Counted from the first letter of the stretch, positions 27,227 through 36,603 are shown. The stretch is 64,000 nucleotides of DNA from Flavobacteriales bacterium (GCA_020635715.1 JACJZG010000002.1:1-64000), one strand, 5' to 3'. Notes: generated from the letters alone by a model not told the origin. Numbers and translations are program-made.

Positions 27227-28162
27227 ATGAGAACGATCCTTTTGACCCACGGACTTGCCGCGCTGCTGGCCTTCAACAGCTGCACTGCTCAAGCCCCCAC
27301 TACCGCAGGCATCAAGAACGTCAGCACACTGACGCTCCGTGTGGACGGTGACTGCCCGATGTGTGAGAAGACCATCGAGGCCGCCGCCTTCCGCAAGGGC
27401 GAGGCCCACGCCGACTGGGATGTGGACGCCAAGACCGCCGTGATCACCATCGACAGCACACGCACCACCGTGGATGCCGTGCTGCGCCGCATCGCCGAGG
27501 CGGGATACGACAACGAGCGCTACCTGGCGCCCGACAAGGCATACGCGGGTCTGCCCGGCTGCTGCCAGTACGAACGTGGCATGAAGCACGAGCCCGTGAA
27601 GGGCGATGTGCACCACGACCACGCGAACGCTCATCATGCCGAGGCACAGCCCAGCGTGTTCGACAAGGAGGGCTACCGCGGCACGCCGCAGCGCGATGAA
27701 CCGGTGGAGCAGCAGCCGATGGACCCGGTGCGGGAGAAGTCGGCGCTCGAGGCCTTGTTCGCACACTACTTCGAATTGAAGGATGCGCTGGTGGCCGGCA
27801 ACGGTGACGCGGCCAAGCAGGTTGCGGCGACCATGGGCGAGGTGTTGCACCGCATGGATCCTACCAAGCTTACCGCCGCGCAGCAAGCCACGTGGGAGCA
27901 GTTGATCACAGAAGCCATGCCCTTGCTGCACCCCTTGAGCGAAACAACCGACCTGGCGACGCAACGCAAGCTCTTCGCGCAGCTCACCGCGCCGATACTG
28001 CAACTGGCTGAGACAACCGGAGAGGGTACGATCTACCTGGCCCATTGCCCGATGTACGAGGGCGGTGCCGACTGGCTGACCCGCGACAAGGCGATCAAGA
28101 ACCCCTTCTACGGGAGCATGATGCTCACCTGCGGAAGCGTGACCCGCACGATCACTAAATGA
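27227..28162 (+). CDS. HMA-DUF3347 periplasmic copper-handling protein
   Basis: From the ATG at 27227 the protein has 311 residues. A signal peptide ends at a possible lipobox Cys (FNSC), and an HMA domain with DCPMCEKTIEAAAF (Cys pair near 45-48) follows. Next come a histidine-rich linker (HHDHANAHHAEAQ) and a DUF3347 helical domain (ALEALFAHYFELKDALVAGN), ending with YLAHCPMYEGG...WL and a CG pair typical of this domain. It probably binds or shuttles copper in the periplasm or at the outer membrane between the ATPase and the oxidase. Its stop overlaps the next start by 4 bases (ATGA), so it is coupled to the oxidase gene. Confidence 0.85.
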   Translation: MRTILLTHGLAALLAFNSCTAQAPTTAGIKNVSTLTLRVDGDCPMCEKTIEAAAFRKGEAHADWDVDAKTAVITIDSTRTTVDAVLRRIAEAGYDNERYLAPDKAYAGLPGCCQYERGMKHEPVKGDVHHDHANAHHAEAQPSVFDKEGYRGTPQRDEPVEQQPMDPVREKSALEALFAHYFELKDALVAGNGDAAKQVAATMGEVLHRMDPTKLTAAQQATWEQLITEAMPLLHPLSETTDLATQRKLFAQLTAPILQLAETTGEGTIYLAHCPMYEGGADWLTRDKAIKNPFYGSMMLTCGSVTRTITK

Positions 28163-30441
28163 GACGGTCTCTATCCACAGTGACTTCGGTCCTGTTGGCG
28201 CTCACGGCGATGGGTCAGGGAGCCCAAGGGCTGCGTCCGCTGGGTACCAGCGTGCCGAAGGGCGACTTCACGCCCAAGGTGACGCGCTACGAGCTCTTCA
28301 TCAGCGACACCATGGTGAACTACACGGGCAAGGAACGCAAGGCCTTCGCGGTGAACGGCCAGATCCCGATGCCGACGCTGGAATTCACCGAGGGCGATAC
28401 TGCGCTGATCATCGTACACAACGTGATGGAGAAGGAGGAGACCTCGCTCCACTGGCACGGGTTGATCCTGCCCAATGAGTACGACGGTGTGCCCTACCTG
28501 ACCACCGCGCCCATCCGCGCGGGCGAGACGCAGGTGTACAAATTCCCGCTGGTGCAGCACGGCACCTATTGGTACCACTCGCACACCGGCACGCAGGAGC
28601 AGAACGGCATGTACGGCGCGCTCATCATCCATGAGCGGGAGGCGGAGCCGATGCCCGAGCACGTGGTGGTGCTGAGCGACTGGACCGACCTGAAGCCGGA
28701 CGAAGTGCTGCGTCGCCTGCACGCCGCCAATGACTGGAGCGCGATCAAGAAGCATCGCATCCGGCCCGGCAGCGTGCAGAGCTACAGCGATGCGATCAAG
28801 GCCGGCGCGCTGGGCGTCAAGCTGAAGAACGAGTGGAAGCGCATGAACGCCATGGACGTGAGCGATGTGTACTACGATGCCTTCCTCGCGAACGGTGTGC
28901 GGGAGGATAGCGCACCCGGTCTGAAGGCCGGTGATCGCGTCCGCGTGCGACTGGTCAACGGCAGTGCGAGCACCTATTTCTGGATCAATTACGCGGGCGG
29001 CAAGATGGATGTGGTGGCGAGCGATGGCGCCGATGTGGAGCCCGTGCCCGTGGACCGCTTCATCATGGGCATCGCCGAGACCTACGACATCATCGTGACC
29101 ATCCCCGCCGACAGCACGGCCTACGAGCTGCTGGCCACCGCCGAGGACCGCACGCGCTCCGCATCGGTCTGGCTGGGGGATGGCGTCAAGCAATTGGCCC
29201 AGCCGCTGCAGCCGCTCAAGTACTTCGAGGGGATGAAGATGATGAACGGCATGATGAAGATGAACGGGGACCTCGACGACATGGGCATGAACATGAGCCT
29301 GCAGCAGATGGACATGAACGTCGTGATGTATCCGGAGATCACCGGGCCGGACAAGAAGACCAAGCGCATGGACATGGAGCACGGTGAGCACATGGATCAC
29401 GGTATGATGTACAACAGCAACGCGCTGTCGGACATCGTGACGCTGAACTATTCGATGCTACGCTCGCCCACATCCACCGCGCTGCCGCCGGGGCCGGTGA
29501 CAGAACTACGCTTCGAGCTCACCGGCAACATGGACCGCTACGTGTGGGCGATCAACAACAGGACCGTGGGCGAGACGGACAGGATCCTCATCCACAAGGG
29601 CGAGCACGTTCGGATCGTCATGTACAACAACAGCATGATGCGTCACCCGATGCACCTGCACGGCCATTTCTTCCGTGTGCTGAATGGGCAAGGGGATCAC
29701 GCGCCACTGAAGAACGTCCTCGACATCATGCCGATGGAGACCGACACCATGGAGTTCCTCGGCACCGAGGAGGGCGACTGGTTCTTCCACTGCCACATCC
29801 TCTACCACATGATGAGCGGCATGGGCCGCGTGTTCAGCTACGCCGATGCGCCCGCGAAGCCCGAGCTGCCGCTGCCGAAGCACGCCTGGCGCACCTTCCT
29901 GAGCGAGGACAAGGAATGGCACTTCATGGGCATGAGCGACTTCGCCAACAACGGCATCGATGGTGAAGCGATGCTGATGAGCAAACGCTGGACCCTGGAA
30001 GGTGAGTGGCGCCTGGGCTACACCGAGATGCACGGCCAGGAGGTGGAAACACACTTCGGGCGCCACCTCGGCAAGATGCAATGGTGGTTCATCAATGCCG
30101 GCATCGACTGGCGAACCCGCATGCATGGAGAAGGGCCGGAGGAGAATCTCTTCGGCCAGGGCAACACCAAGGACAGCCGCAGCGTGGGCCACATCGGTTT
30201 CCGGTGGACGCTGCCCATGCTCGTGAAGTTCGATGCGCGCATCGACACCGACGGCAGATTGCGCGCGCAACTCATGCGTGAGGACATGCCGCTCACACCA
30301 CACATTCGCCTAGACGCCATGGTGAACAGCGACTATGAGTACATGGGCGCTCTACGGTACGTCTTCGATAAGACTTGGGCTTTCCGGACGCACTACGACA
30401 GCGACATGGGCTTCGGGGTGGGGGTGACGGTGACATACTGA
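28159..30441 (+). CDS. CopA/PcoA-type multicopper oxidase with barrel-like C-terminal extension
   Basis: The 760-residue exported protein has three cupredoxin domains. Copper ligands are visible: HWHG (98-101), YHSH (139-142), HPMHLHGHFF near 496 and FFHCHILYHMMSGM near 544 with the T1 Cys and axial Met. A Met/Asp-rich segment (about 357-420, with MKMMNGMMKMNGD and MEHGEHMDHGMM) can bind Cu(I). These features define periplasmic cuprous oxidases that turn toxic Cu(I) into Cu(II). The last 160 or so residues, after the T1 site and a linker, are not cupredoxin. They alternate polar and aromatic residues in strand-length blocks (WTLEGEWRLGYTEMHG; WWFINAGIDWRT; ALRYVFDKTWAFRTHYD) and end VGVTVTY, as in CopB-type barrels, so this looks like a CopA-CopB fusion. 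Confidence 0.88.
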   Translation: MRRSLSTVTSVLLALTAMGQGAQGLRPLGTSVPKGDFTPKVTRYELFISDTMVNYTGKERKAFAVNGQIPMPTLEFTEGDTALIIVHNVMEKEETSLHWHGLILPNEYDGVPYLTTAPIRAGETQVYKFPLVQHGTYWYHSHTGTQEQNGMYGALIIHEREAEPMPEHVVVLSDWTDLKPDEVLRRLHAANDWSAIKKHRIRPGSVQSYSDAIKAGALGVKLKNEWKRMNAMDVSDVYYDAFLANGVREDSAPGLKAGDRVRVRLVNGSASTYFWINYAGGKMDVVASDGADVEPVPVDRFIMGIAETYDIIVTIPADSTAYELLATAEDRTRSASVWLGDGVKQLAQPLQPLKYFEGMKMMNGMMKMNGDLDDMGMNMSLQQMDMNVVMYPEITGPDKKTKRMDMEHGEHMDHGMMYNSNALSDIVTLNYSMLRSPTSTALPPGPVTELRFELTGNMDRYVWAINNRTVGETDRILIHKGEHVRIVMYNNSMMRHPMHLHGHFFRVLNGQGDHAPLKNVLDIMPMETDTMEFLGTEEGDWFFHCHILYHMMSGMGRVFSYADAPAKPELPLPKHAWRTFLSEDKEWHFMGMSDFANNGIDGEAMLMSKRWTLEGEWRLGYTEMHGQEVETHFGRHLGKMQWWFINAGIDWRTRMHGEGPEENLFGQGNTKDSRSVGHIGFRWTLPMLVKFDARIDTDGRLRAQLMREDMPLTPHIRLDAMVNSDYEYMGALRYVFDKTWAFRTHYDSDMGFGVGVTVTY

Positions 30442-30584
30442 CGGTGGCTTGGGCTTCCCATTGTGGGGAGGTCCTGCCACATGCTGTATCAGGTCGCGAT
30501 GTGCGAACGGTCACAGGGCCAGCGGATTGGGTCACGAGTTCGACCTGGCACTGGAATGGTCTTCAAGTATGGAAAGCATAAGCC

Positions 30585-31265
30585 ATGAACAACCACCTGT
30601 CCCGTTCAGCGATCGCCGGCATCCTCTGCCTGGCCTTGACCGTCCCTGCCTGTAATACTTCACGCGCTGTGAAAGGCGGGGCCATTGGCGCTGGAGCTGG
30701 TGCCGGAGTGGGCGCCGTGATCGGCAGTCAGTTCGACGGAAAGAACAGCACCGTGGTCGGTGCCATCATCGGTGCCGCCGTCGGTGGTACCGCCGGCGCG
30801 CTGATCGGCCGTCACATGGACAAGCAGGCCGAGGAGCTTCAGCGCGATCTCGAAGGTGCCACCGTCACCCGGGTGGGTGAAGGCATCAAGATCACGTTCG
30901 ACAGTGGTCTGCTCTTCGGCGTGGACAAGAGCGACCTGAACAACACCGCTGTCCAGAACGTGAACGAACTGGGCCTGACATTGCTGAAATATGATGATAC
31001 CGACATCCTGATCGAAGGCCATACCGATTCCGATGGAGAGGAAGACTACAACCTCGGCCTTTCCGAACGGCGCGCCAAGAGCGTTTCGCGTCAACTGATC
31101 GCGGATGGCGTACCGGCGGGACGGATCAGCACCGTCGGTTATGGCGAGGGTCAACCTATTGCGGACAATGGCAGTGCCGAAGGCAAGGCCCAGAACCGTC
31201 GCGTGGAGGTGGCGATCTATGCCAACAAGCGCATGCAGAAGGCGGCCGAGCGCGGCGAGTTGTAA
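30585..31265 (+). CDS. OmpA-family peptidoglycan-binding lipoprotein
   Basis: The 226-residue protein has a lipoprotein signal with lipobox near VPAC (Cys23). A glycine-rich glycine-zipper segment (GAIGAGAGAGVGAVIG ... VGAIIGAAVGGTAGALIG, about 31-77) and a C-terminal OmpA domain follow (LIEGHTDSDGEEDYNLGLSERRA; YGEGQPIADN; NRRVEVAI), with peptidoglycan-contact Asp and Arg residues in the usual places. This is the YiaD/OmpA-like architecture that ties the outer membrane to the wall, often stress-induced. It is separated from the oxidase gene by 143 bases and is probably transcribed alone. Confidence 0.93.
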   Translation: MNNHLSRSAIAGILCLALTVPACNTSRAVKGGAIGAGAGAGVGAVIGSQFDGKNSTVVGAIIGAAVGGTAGALIGRHMDKQAEELQRDLEGATVTRVGEGIKITFDSGLLFGVDKSDLNNTAVQNVNELGLTLLKYDDTDILIEGHTDSDGEEDYNLGLSERRAKSVSRQLIADGVPAGRISTVGYGEGQPIADNGSAEGKAQNRRVEVAIYANKRMQKAAERGEL

Positions 31266-31290
31266 GCAGGTTGTGCAGGCCTGAGCCGCT

Positions 31291-31324
31291 ATGACCCGTC
31301 ATAGGTGCCGCTATGACGGGTCAT
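31291..31324 (+). promoter_or_regulatory. Nested palindromes between the OmpA and ABC permease genes
   Basis: Perfect 14-base arms (31291-31304 and 31311-31324) flank GTGCCG. Each arm also contains its own short dyad ATGAC-N2-GTCAT (ATGACCCGTCAT and ATGACGGGTCAT). There is no T-run. Two tandem dyads 22 bases centre to centre suggest a double operator bound on one DNA face, rather than a terminator. Confidence 0.45.
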
Positions 31325-31351
31325 CCTGTGTTGATCGTGAGGGCTTATCGT

Positions 31352-31383
31352 TCAACCGCTCATCACTGACCCAACACCAGCAC
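31352..31383 (+). repeat. Leader element shared with the second ABC permease gene (copy 1)
   Basis: TCAACCGCTCATCACT (31352-31367) is identical to 46468-46483, and the following 16 bases match at 11 positions. Both copies precede paralogous FtsX-type permease genes, here 77 bases before the ATG. Confidence 0.6.
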
Positions 31384-31428
31384 CCCCGCGATAAGCGGTG
31401 CTCGTGCATCAGGCCCCACCTTGGCGGC

Positions 31429-33846
31429 ATGTGGAAGAACTACCTTCTCATGGCCTGGCGCACGCTGAAGCGGGACAAGCTCTTCGCCGCGCTGAACATC
31501 ATCGGCCTCGCCATCGGTGTGGTGGCCTGCCTGCTCATCTACATCTACGTCCAGGATGAACTGAGCTACGATGCGCACCACCGGAAGGCGGACCGGATCT
31601 TCCGCGTGCAGGCTCATTATCGTTTCGGCGATGTGAGCGACGACTTCGGCATCACGCCCTATCCGATCATGGGGGCCTTGCTCAACGAGTACCCCGATAT
31701 CGAAGCAGGCATCTCGTTATACCAGCTCGGGCGGACGACCCTGGAATACGATGGGCAGCGCTTTGAGGCGGAGGATGGCTACAACGCTGATACGAGCACC
31801 TTCCGCAACTTCGACTTCACCTTCGTGCATGGTGGACCCGATGCGCTGGACGAGCCGGACAACATCGTGATCATGCAGGAGATGGCCCTCCGGATGTTCG
31901 GTACGGAGGATCCGATCGGCAAATTGGTGACACGCAACGGTCGTACACTGAAGGTGGCCGCTGTGATCGACGGAAAGGCGGAGAACACGCACATCCCCAT
32001 GGGCGTCTTCATGAGCCGGCTGGGCATGCCTCCACAGGCACGCGAACAGCTCGCGCAGACCTGGGGCAACAACAGCTGCTTGAACTACCTCGTGCTCGCA
32101 CCCGGCGTGAGCGCCGATGACTTCCAGGCGAAGATGGATGCCTTCGTCACCAAGTACATCATTCCGGCCTGGGGCGGGGAGGAGTTCCAAGGGAGCATCC
32201 GCTTCAACCTGGAGCCATTGAAGGAGGTGCACTTCAACAACGAGCTGATCTACGACACACCGAAGAAAGGCAACAGGGCGTACGTCACCCTCTTCGCCAT
32301 CGTGGCGGTGCTCATCCTGGCCATCGCATGCATCAACTACATCAACATGAGCACCGCAGATGCCACCCGTCGGGCGAAGGAGGTCGCCCTGCGCAAGGTG
32401 AGCGGTGCCCAGCGCGGCCAGCTCGTGGCCCAGTTCATCGGTGGTAGTGTGCTGATCGCCGTCATCGGCATCCTGGTCGCCCTGCTCCTGCTGTGGCTGG
32501 CGCTTCCCGCCTTCAACGGCATCACCGACAAGGAGATCGGCATGGGCTATCTCCTGCGCGGAAGCTTCCTCGCGGTGATATTGTTCATCGTGCTGATGAT
32601 CGGCGTGGTCGCAGGCAGCTATCCGGCCTTCTTCCTTTCGCGCTTCGCACCCCACCTCCTGCTGAAGGAGGGTGTGGCCAGCGGCGCGGGGAAACAGCGC
32701 GTCAGAAAGGTGTTGATGGGCGCCCAGTTCGCCATTGCGCTCTTCATGGTGGTGGGCACGCTCGCCGTCTTCGCGCAGCTCCACTGGTTACGCACCACCG
32801 ACCTGGGGTTCCGCAAGGAGAACCTCCTGAACATCGCCATGCCACTGCCACAAGGGCCCGATACGCTGGCCTGGGACCGCCTGCGCCCGTTGAAGGAGGA
32901 GCTGATGCGCCAGAGCTTCGTGACCGGTGCGGCGTTCACCCAGGACCTGCCCGGCCAAAGCAGTGGACGCTGGGTGCTGCAGGCGAACACTCCCGAAGGA
33001 CGCATTGACAAGCCGATGCCGACCATGAGCACGGACGCTGACCTTCCCGCCCTGCTTGGCGTGGAGCTCGTCGCGGGCCGGTACTTCGATCCGTCCATCC
33101 CCAGCGATCGCGGGAGCGCCGTGATGGTGAACGAGAGCGCGGTGAAGGCCTTCGGCTGGAAGGACCCGCTGGCGGAGAAGATCTACGCGCCGGGTGATAG
33201 CGCGGAACTTGAACTGGCGGTGATCGGCGTGCTGAAGGACTTCCACTACGCCAGTTTGCACACTCCCATCGAACCGCTCGTGCTTTTCCAGAGCGACCGC
33301 CGCTATGGCGCCAGGAACCTCGTGCTACGCCTGGCACCCGGTGATGTCTCACAGCAGATGGCCGTGCTCCAGGGTGAATGGAAGCGTCTGTTCCCCAACG
33401 CGGAATGGAACGCGACCTTCCTTACCGACAGCATCGCGCAGCTTTACGCAGCCGAGGACAAGCTCTATCGCGTCTTCACCGCGTTCGCCATCCTCACCAT
33501 CCTGCTCACTGTCATGGGGCTCTACGGACTGGCCTATTTCACGGCGAAACAGCGCACGCGCGAGATCGGCATCCGCCGTGTGATGGGCGCTCCGGTGCTC
33601 GATATCGTGCAGCGCATGAACCGCGAGTTCGTGATCCTCATGGGGCTGTCGATCTTGGTGGCCTTCCCACTCGCGTTCTATGCCATCGGTCGCTGGCTGG
33701 AGACCTTCGCCTACCACACCCATATCTCGCCGCTGCTGTACGCGGCCGCGTTGCTCATCACGTTGGTGGTGACGGTGCTGACCGTGACCGTTCAAGCGTA
33801 CAAGGCCGCAGCGGCCGATCCGGTGAAGGCCTTGCGCTACGAATGA
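31429..33846 (+). CDS. FtsX/MacB-type ABC transporter permease
   Basis: From the ATG at 31429 the protein has 805 residues and starts MWKNYLLMAWRTLKRDKLFA. It has a first membrane helix, a large periplasmic MacB_PCD domain, an FtsX helical bundle (ILAIACINYINMSTADATRRAKEVALRKVSGA), a second periplasmic domain and a second FtsX bundle (REIGIRRVMGAPVLDIV). It ends in the usual DPVKALRYE. These double-FtsX permeases work with a MacB/LolD-type ATPase and are very common in Bacteroidota, often beside sensors of envelope stress. No ATPase is next to it; the free one at 15.2 kb is a possible partner. The longer upstream frame overlaps the palindromic region and lacks family similarity. Confidence 0.88.
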   Translation: MWKNYLLMAWRTLKRDKLFAALNIIGLAIGVVACLLIYIYVQDELSYDAHHRKADRIFRVQAHYRFGDVSDDFGITPYPIMGALLNEYPDIEAGISLYQLGRTTLEYDGQRFEAEDGYNADTSTFRNFDFTFVHGGPDALDEPDNIVIMQEMALRMFGTEDPIGKLVTRNGRTLKVAAVIDGKAENTHIPMGVFMSRLGMPPQAREQLAQTWGNNSCLNYLVLAPGVSADDFQAKMDAFVTKYIIPAWGGEEFQGSIRFNLEPLKEVHFNNELIYDTPKKGNRAYVTLFAIVAVLILAIACINYINMSTADATRRAKEVALRKVSGAQRGQLVAQFIGGSVLIAVIGILVALLLLWLALPAFNGITDKEIGMGYLLRGSFLAVILFIVLMIGVVAGSYPAFFLSRFAPHLLLKEGVASGAGKQRVRKVLMGAQFAIALFMVVGTLAVFAQLHWLRTTDLGFRKENLLNIAMPLPQGPDTLAWDRLRPLKEELMRQSFVTGAAFTQDLPGQSSGRWVLQANTPEGRIDKPMPTMSTDADLPALLGVELVAGRYFDPSIPSDRGSAVMVNESAVKAFGWKDPLAEKIYAPGDSAELELAVIGVLKDFHYASLHTPIEPLVLFQSDRRYGARNLVLRLAPGDVSQQMAVLQGEWKRLFPNAEWNATFLTDSIAQLYAAEDKLYRVFTAFAILTILLTVMGLYGLAYFTAKQRTREIGIRRVMGAPVLDIVQRMNREFVILMGLSILVAFPLAFYAIGRWLETFAYHTHISPLLYAAALLITLVVTVLTVTVQAYKAAAADPVKALRYE

Positions 33847-33870
33847 CCGCGGGGTCCGTGGTGGATGTTC

Positions 33871-34434
33871 CTACTTCAGATCGTCCGTGAAATGCCCGCC
33901 ATGCAGGCCACGACCGAACTTCTCGGTGTTGAAGGCGGTGGAACCACCCCGTGGGATCGACAGGCTTTTCCACTCGCCACGACGTTCCGCACGACCCAGC
34001 AGCACGATCTGACCAACGTGGTACGCGTAGTGGCACAACTGCCGGTTCACCGCATCGATGATCGTGTGCGCCTGGTTCCGGATGGTCACGGTCGTGTCGA
34101 AGTTCCCCGCGTGCACCGAGTCCAACGCCGTGAAGAGGCACTGCCAGCCGTCATGCCAGCGCGCCAGCATCTCCTCCCGTGATGTGATGACATCCTCGAA
34201 CTCCCGGTCGCGCTCGCGCCATTCCTTCTCGCCATCGCTGGTGAGGAAGTCGGTCCACCGGGAGCGCATGTTCCCGTGCAGGTGGTTCACCAGGATCGCG
34301 ATCGAATTGGCCTCCGGATCCGACCGGCGGAAGAGCCCCTCGTCGCTCACCTGATCGAAGGTCCTCTCGCCAAGCCGCTGGTAAAGCCTGAACTGCTCGC
34401 GCGCGCTCTTCAGATAGACTGCTGGCATATCCAT
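33871..34434 (-). CDS. DUF1572 (DinB superfamily) protein
   Basis: The 187-residue protein looks like a four-helix-bundle DinB-superfamily member. ILVNHLHGNMRSRW and CHYAYHVGQIVLLGRA supply histidines at the positions that usually bind a metal in this fold, matching the DUF1572 pattern. DinB-like proteins include bacillithiol- or mycothiol-dependent transferases, but no reaction can be assigned here. Met at 34434 or the second Met at 34428 could be the start. It converges with the ABC permease gene (24-base gap). Confidence 0.85.
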   Translation of the reverse strand: MDMPAVYLKSAREQFRLYQRLGERTFDQVSDEGLFRRSDPEANSIAILVNHLHGNMRSRWTDFLTSDGEKEWRERDREFEDVITSREEMLARWHDGWQCLFTALDSVHAGNFDTTVTIRNQAHTIIDAVNRQLCHYAYHVGQIVLLGRAERRGEWKSLSIPRGGSTAFNTEKFGRGLHGGHFTDDLK

Positions 34435-34556
34435 GGGAGCGCAAGCTAGGCAGCATGATCACGCATCCACCGCGCCGGCGGTCCGGACCAGTACCACGAC
34501 CATTCTTGGTGTCTCAAGGCCGCCGGTGTCCTGGGATCGACATCTGCCAGGGACCG

Positions 34557-34578
34557 CGCTGTCAGCTGAGTGACAGCG
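34557..34578. promoter_or_regulatory. Dyad CGCTGTCA-N6-TGACAGCG upstream of the SRPBCC gene
   Basis: Perfect 8-base arms at 34557-34564 and 34571-34578 lie in the divergent spacer between the DUF1572 gene and the SRPBCC gene, 108 bases before the latter's ATG. A regulator site is possible; no cognate regulator is encoded nearby. Confidence 0.35.
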
Positions 34579-34686
34579 GTCTGCCAGCCGGTCGCATGCC
34601 TTCACGATCCTTAACGATCGGAAGGTGTGACTTGTCAGGTTCCGGGCGTTCTGAGAATACGGCATGGATCATGTCGCAACAAGATC

Positions 34687-35169
34687 ATGATGAAGAACAC
34701 GAAGGACGAGACCAATGTGCACCGCACACTGATCGTCGACGCTCCGGTGGAATTCGTGTGGGCGGCGTTGAGCGATCCCAAACTGACCCATCTCTCGCTG
34801 GCGTGGTCGCTTAAAGGCGAACTGCAGCGGGGGAAGCGGTTCCAGTGGATGATGCGGGATGAGGAAGGCAGTGGAGGAGCGGTCGCCGCAGAGGGCACCG
34901 TCCTGACACTTTTCCCCGGCGAAAGGCTGAGGTATTCCCACTACGATGTGCGTAGCGGGCTCCCCGATGAACCGGCGAGCCGGACGACCGTTGACCTGCA
35001 CCTGATCGCCGAAGCACCCGGACGTACGCGTCTGGAGCTCTGGCAGGGTGATTTCCTGGGCTTGCCGCATGCTGCACGCCGCGCCCGCGAGGCCGGACGA
35101 CAATGGGTCGAACGGCTCGTTGGTGTGAAACGTGTGGCAGAGGAATTGAGCCGCGCACAGGCGGCCTGA
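34687..35169 (+). CDS. SRPBCC (AHSA1-like START-fold) protein
   Basis: The 160-residue protein starts MMKNTKDETNVHRTLIVDAP. It shows the helix-grip fold pattern of AHSA1-type proteins: VDAPVEFVWAALSDPKLTHL near 20-40, then GERLRYSHYDVRSGLPDEP and a C-terminal long helix (GRQWVERLVGVKRVAEELSRA). Such proteins bind hydrophobic ligands in a groove; no ligand can be named. The open frame extends 20 codons upstream without family similarity, so the tandem Met at 34687/34690 is chosen. Confidence 0.85.
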   Translation: MMKNTKDETNVHRTLIVDAPVEFVWAALSDPKLTHLSLAWSLKGELQRGKRFQWMMRDEEGSGGAVAAEGTVLTLFPGERLRYSHYDVRSGLPDEPASRTTVDLHLIAEAPGRTRLELWQGDFLGLPHAARRAREAGRQWVERLVGVKRVAEELSRAQAA

Positions 35170-35273
35170 AGAATGTGGTGCGGCGTGGGTGGCGACCGCT
35201 GGGGTTTGGTGGTACTCTAACGAATTGGCCGCCTGCGCTGCACTCTTCTTCCTCTTTCAGCGTTGGGAAGCGC

Positions 35274-36569
35274 TCAGAGGAGATCTCCCGCCAGACATTT
35301 GAGCTGGAGCTCCGCCGCCTTGGCCTCGTACTGAGCCAGCAACAACCTGTTCTCGGCGTCGATAAGACCCTGCTGCACTTGGCGCAGCTCCAGGGCTGTG
35401 AGCGAGCCGATGCGGTAACTTTCCAATGCTACCGCCACCTGGGTGCGTATCCCGTCAAGATCGTTCTGTTCCAGAGCCGCCCGTTGAATTGCGGTCCCGT
35501 AGGTGGTCCAGGCGTCAAGCACCTGCTGCTCCAATCGGAGCTCAACTTGTTCAAGGCTGATGGCCGCCTGTTCCCGCGTTATCCTGGCCACTTCCACTGC
35601 GCGGTTCGCCTGCAGCCCACGGAACAAGGGTACGCTCACGCGCACGCCATAGTCCGGCCCCACCGCCCTATTGCTCTGTAGGAAGCCCACCGCACTGGTG
35701 CTGCGGGTATAACCATAGTTGCCGTATAGATCGATCCGGGGGAACAGTGCCCCGCGCAGTTCCCTTACCGAGGCATCGGCGAGAAGCTGTTGTTGGCGGG
35801 CTGCCTGAAGTGCACCGTTGCTATTGCGCGCATTGGTCCGGATGGTATGCAGGTCGAGGGGGACCACCGCCGGGATATCATCTGACACGTCCACGGGTAC
35901 ATCCGCCGCACGGCCTAATAGCATGTTCAGCCGTGTGTGCGCGATGGTGCGCTGTTCGATCAGCTCGAGCAAGGCGGCGCTGTCAGCGCTGAGGTCCAGT
36001 CGTGCCTGCACCAGGGCCAGGCCACTGTATGCTCCGATCCGTTCACCGGTCTCGGTAATGGAGAGGCGTTCGTTGCTCGTGATCAGACCTTCACGGTGCA
36101 CGGCCACGGCCTTGTTGAGTTGCACGGCGAGGTAGTAGCTTGTCAGTACATCGTACACCGTGCTTTCCATTTGCTGGCGCAACTCCGTCTTGCCGATCAG
36201 CTCCAGCGCTTCCAGTCGCTCCTTCGCTGCGAACATCGTGAGGCCATCGAACACGGTCCAGTTCAGTGCGAGTGCACCATCCAGCACGCGGGTATCCGCA
36301 TTGTCGGCTTCGCGCACTTCGCCACTGAAGAAAGTCTGCTTGGTGCTGCTGTTGTCGATCGAGTACATGCCGTTCGCATCCAGCGTGGGCAGCATGCCTG
36401 CGTTGCCCGCGTTGTTCAGCAGTTCGCTGGTGCGCGCATCCAGTTTCGCCAGCCGGATCCCGTGGTTGTGCTCCAGGGCGAGGGTCACGGCTTGGTCGGC
36501 GGTGAGGGGCTGGGCGGAGAGTCCCGACGACAGGATGAGAAGAAGAGAAGAAGTGAGGAGGTTTCTCAT
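35274..36569 (-). CDS. TolC-family outer-membrane efflux channel
   Basis: The 431-residue protein has a signal peptide (MRNLLTSSLLLILSSGLSAQ) and the twofold TolC repeat of long helices and barrel strands (LTADQAVTLALEHNHGIRLAKL; later LRTIRTNARNSN-like and RVSVPLFRGLQANR). The motif RVSVPLF is typical of the family. It forms a trimeric tunnel that completes the RND pump encoded just upstream. It is the last gene of a marR-adaptor-RND-tolC operon on the minus strand, 34 bases after the RND stop. Confidence 0.92.
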   Translation of the reverse strand: MRNLLTSSLLLILSSGLSAQPLTADQAVTLALEHNHGIRLAKLDARTSELLNNAGNAGMLPTLDANGMYSIDNSSTKQTFFSGEVREADNADTRVLDGALALNWTVFDGLTMFAAKERLEALELIGKTELRQQMESTVYDVLTSYYLAVQLNKAVAVHREGLITSNERLSITETGERIGAYSGLALVQARLDLSADSAALLELIEQRTIAHTRLNMLLGRAADVPVDVSDDIPAVVPLDLHTIRTNARNSNGALQAARQQQLLADASVRELRGALFPRIDLYGNYGYTRSTSAVGFLQSNRAVGPDYGVRVSVPLFRGLQANRAVEVARITREQAAISLEQVELRLEQQVLDAWTTYGTAIQRAALEQNDLDGIRTQVAVALESYRIGSLTALELRQVQQGLIDAENRLLLAQYEAKAAELQLKCLAGDLL

Positions 36570-36603
36570 GCGTTCAACGGATCATTGACATTCTCTTGCG
36601 TCT

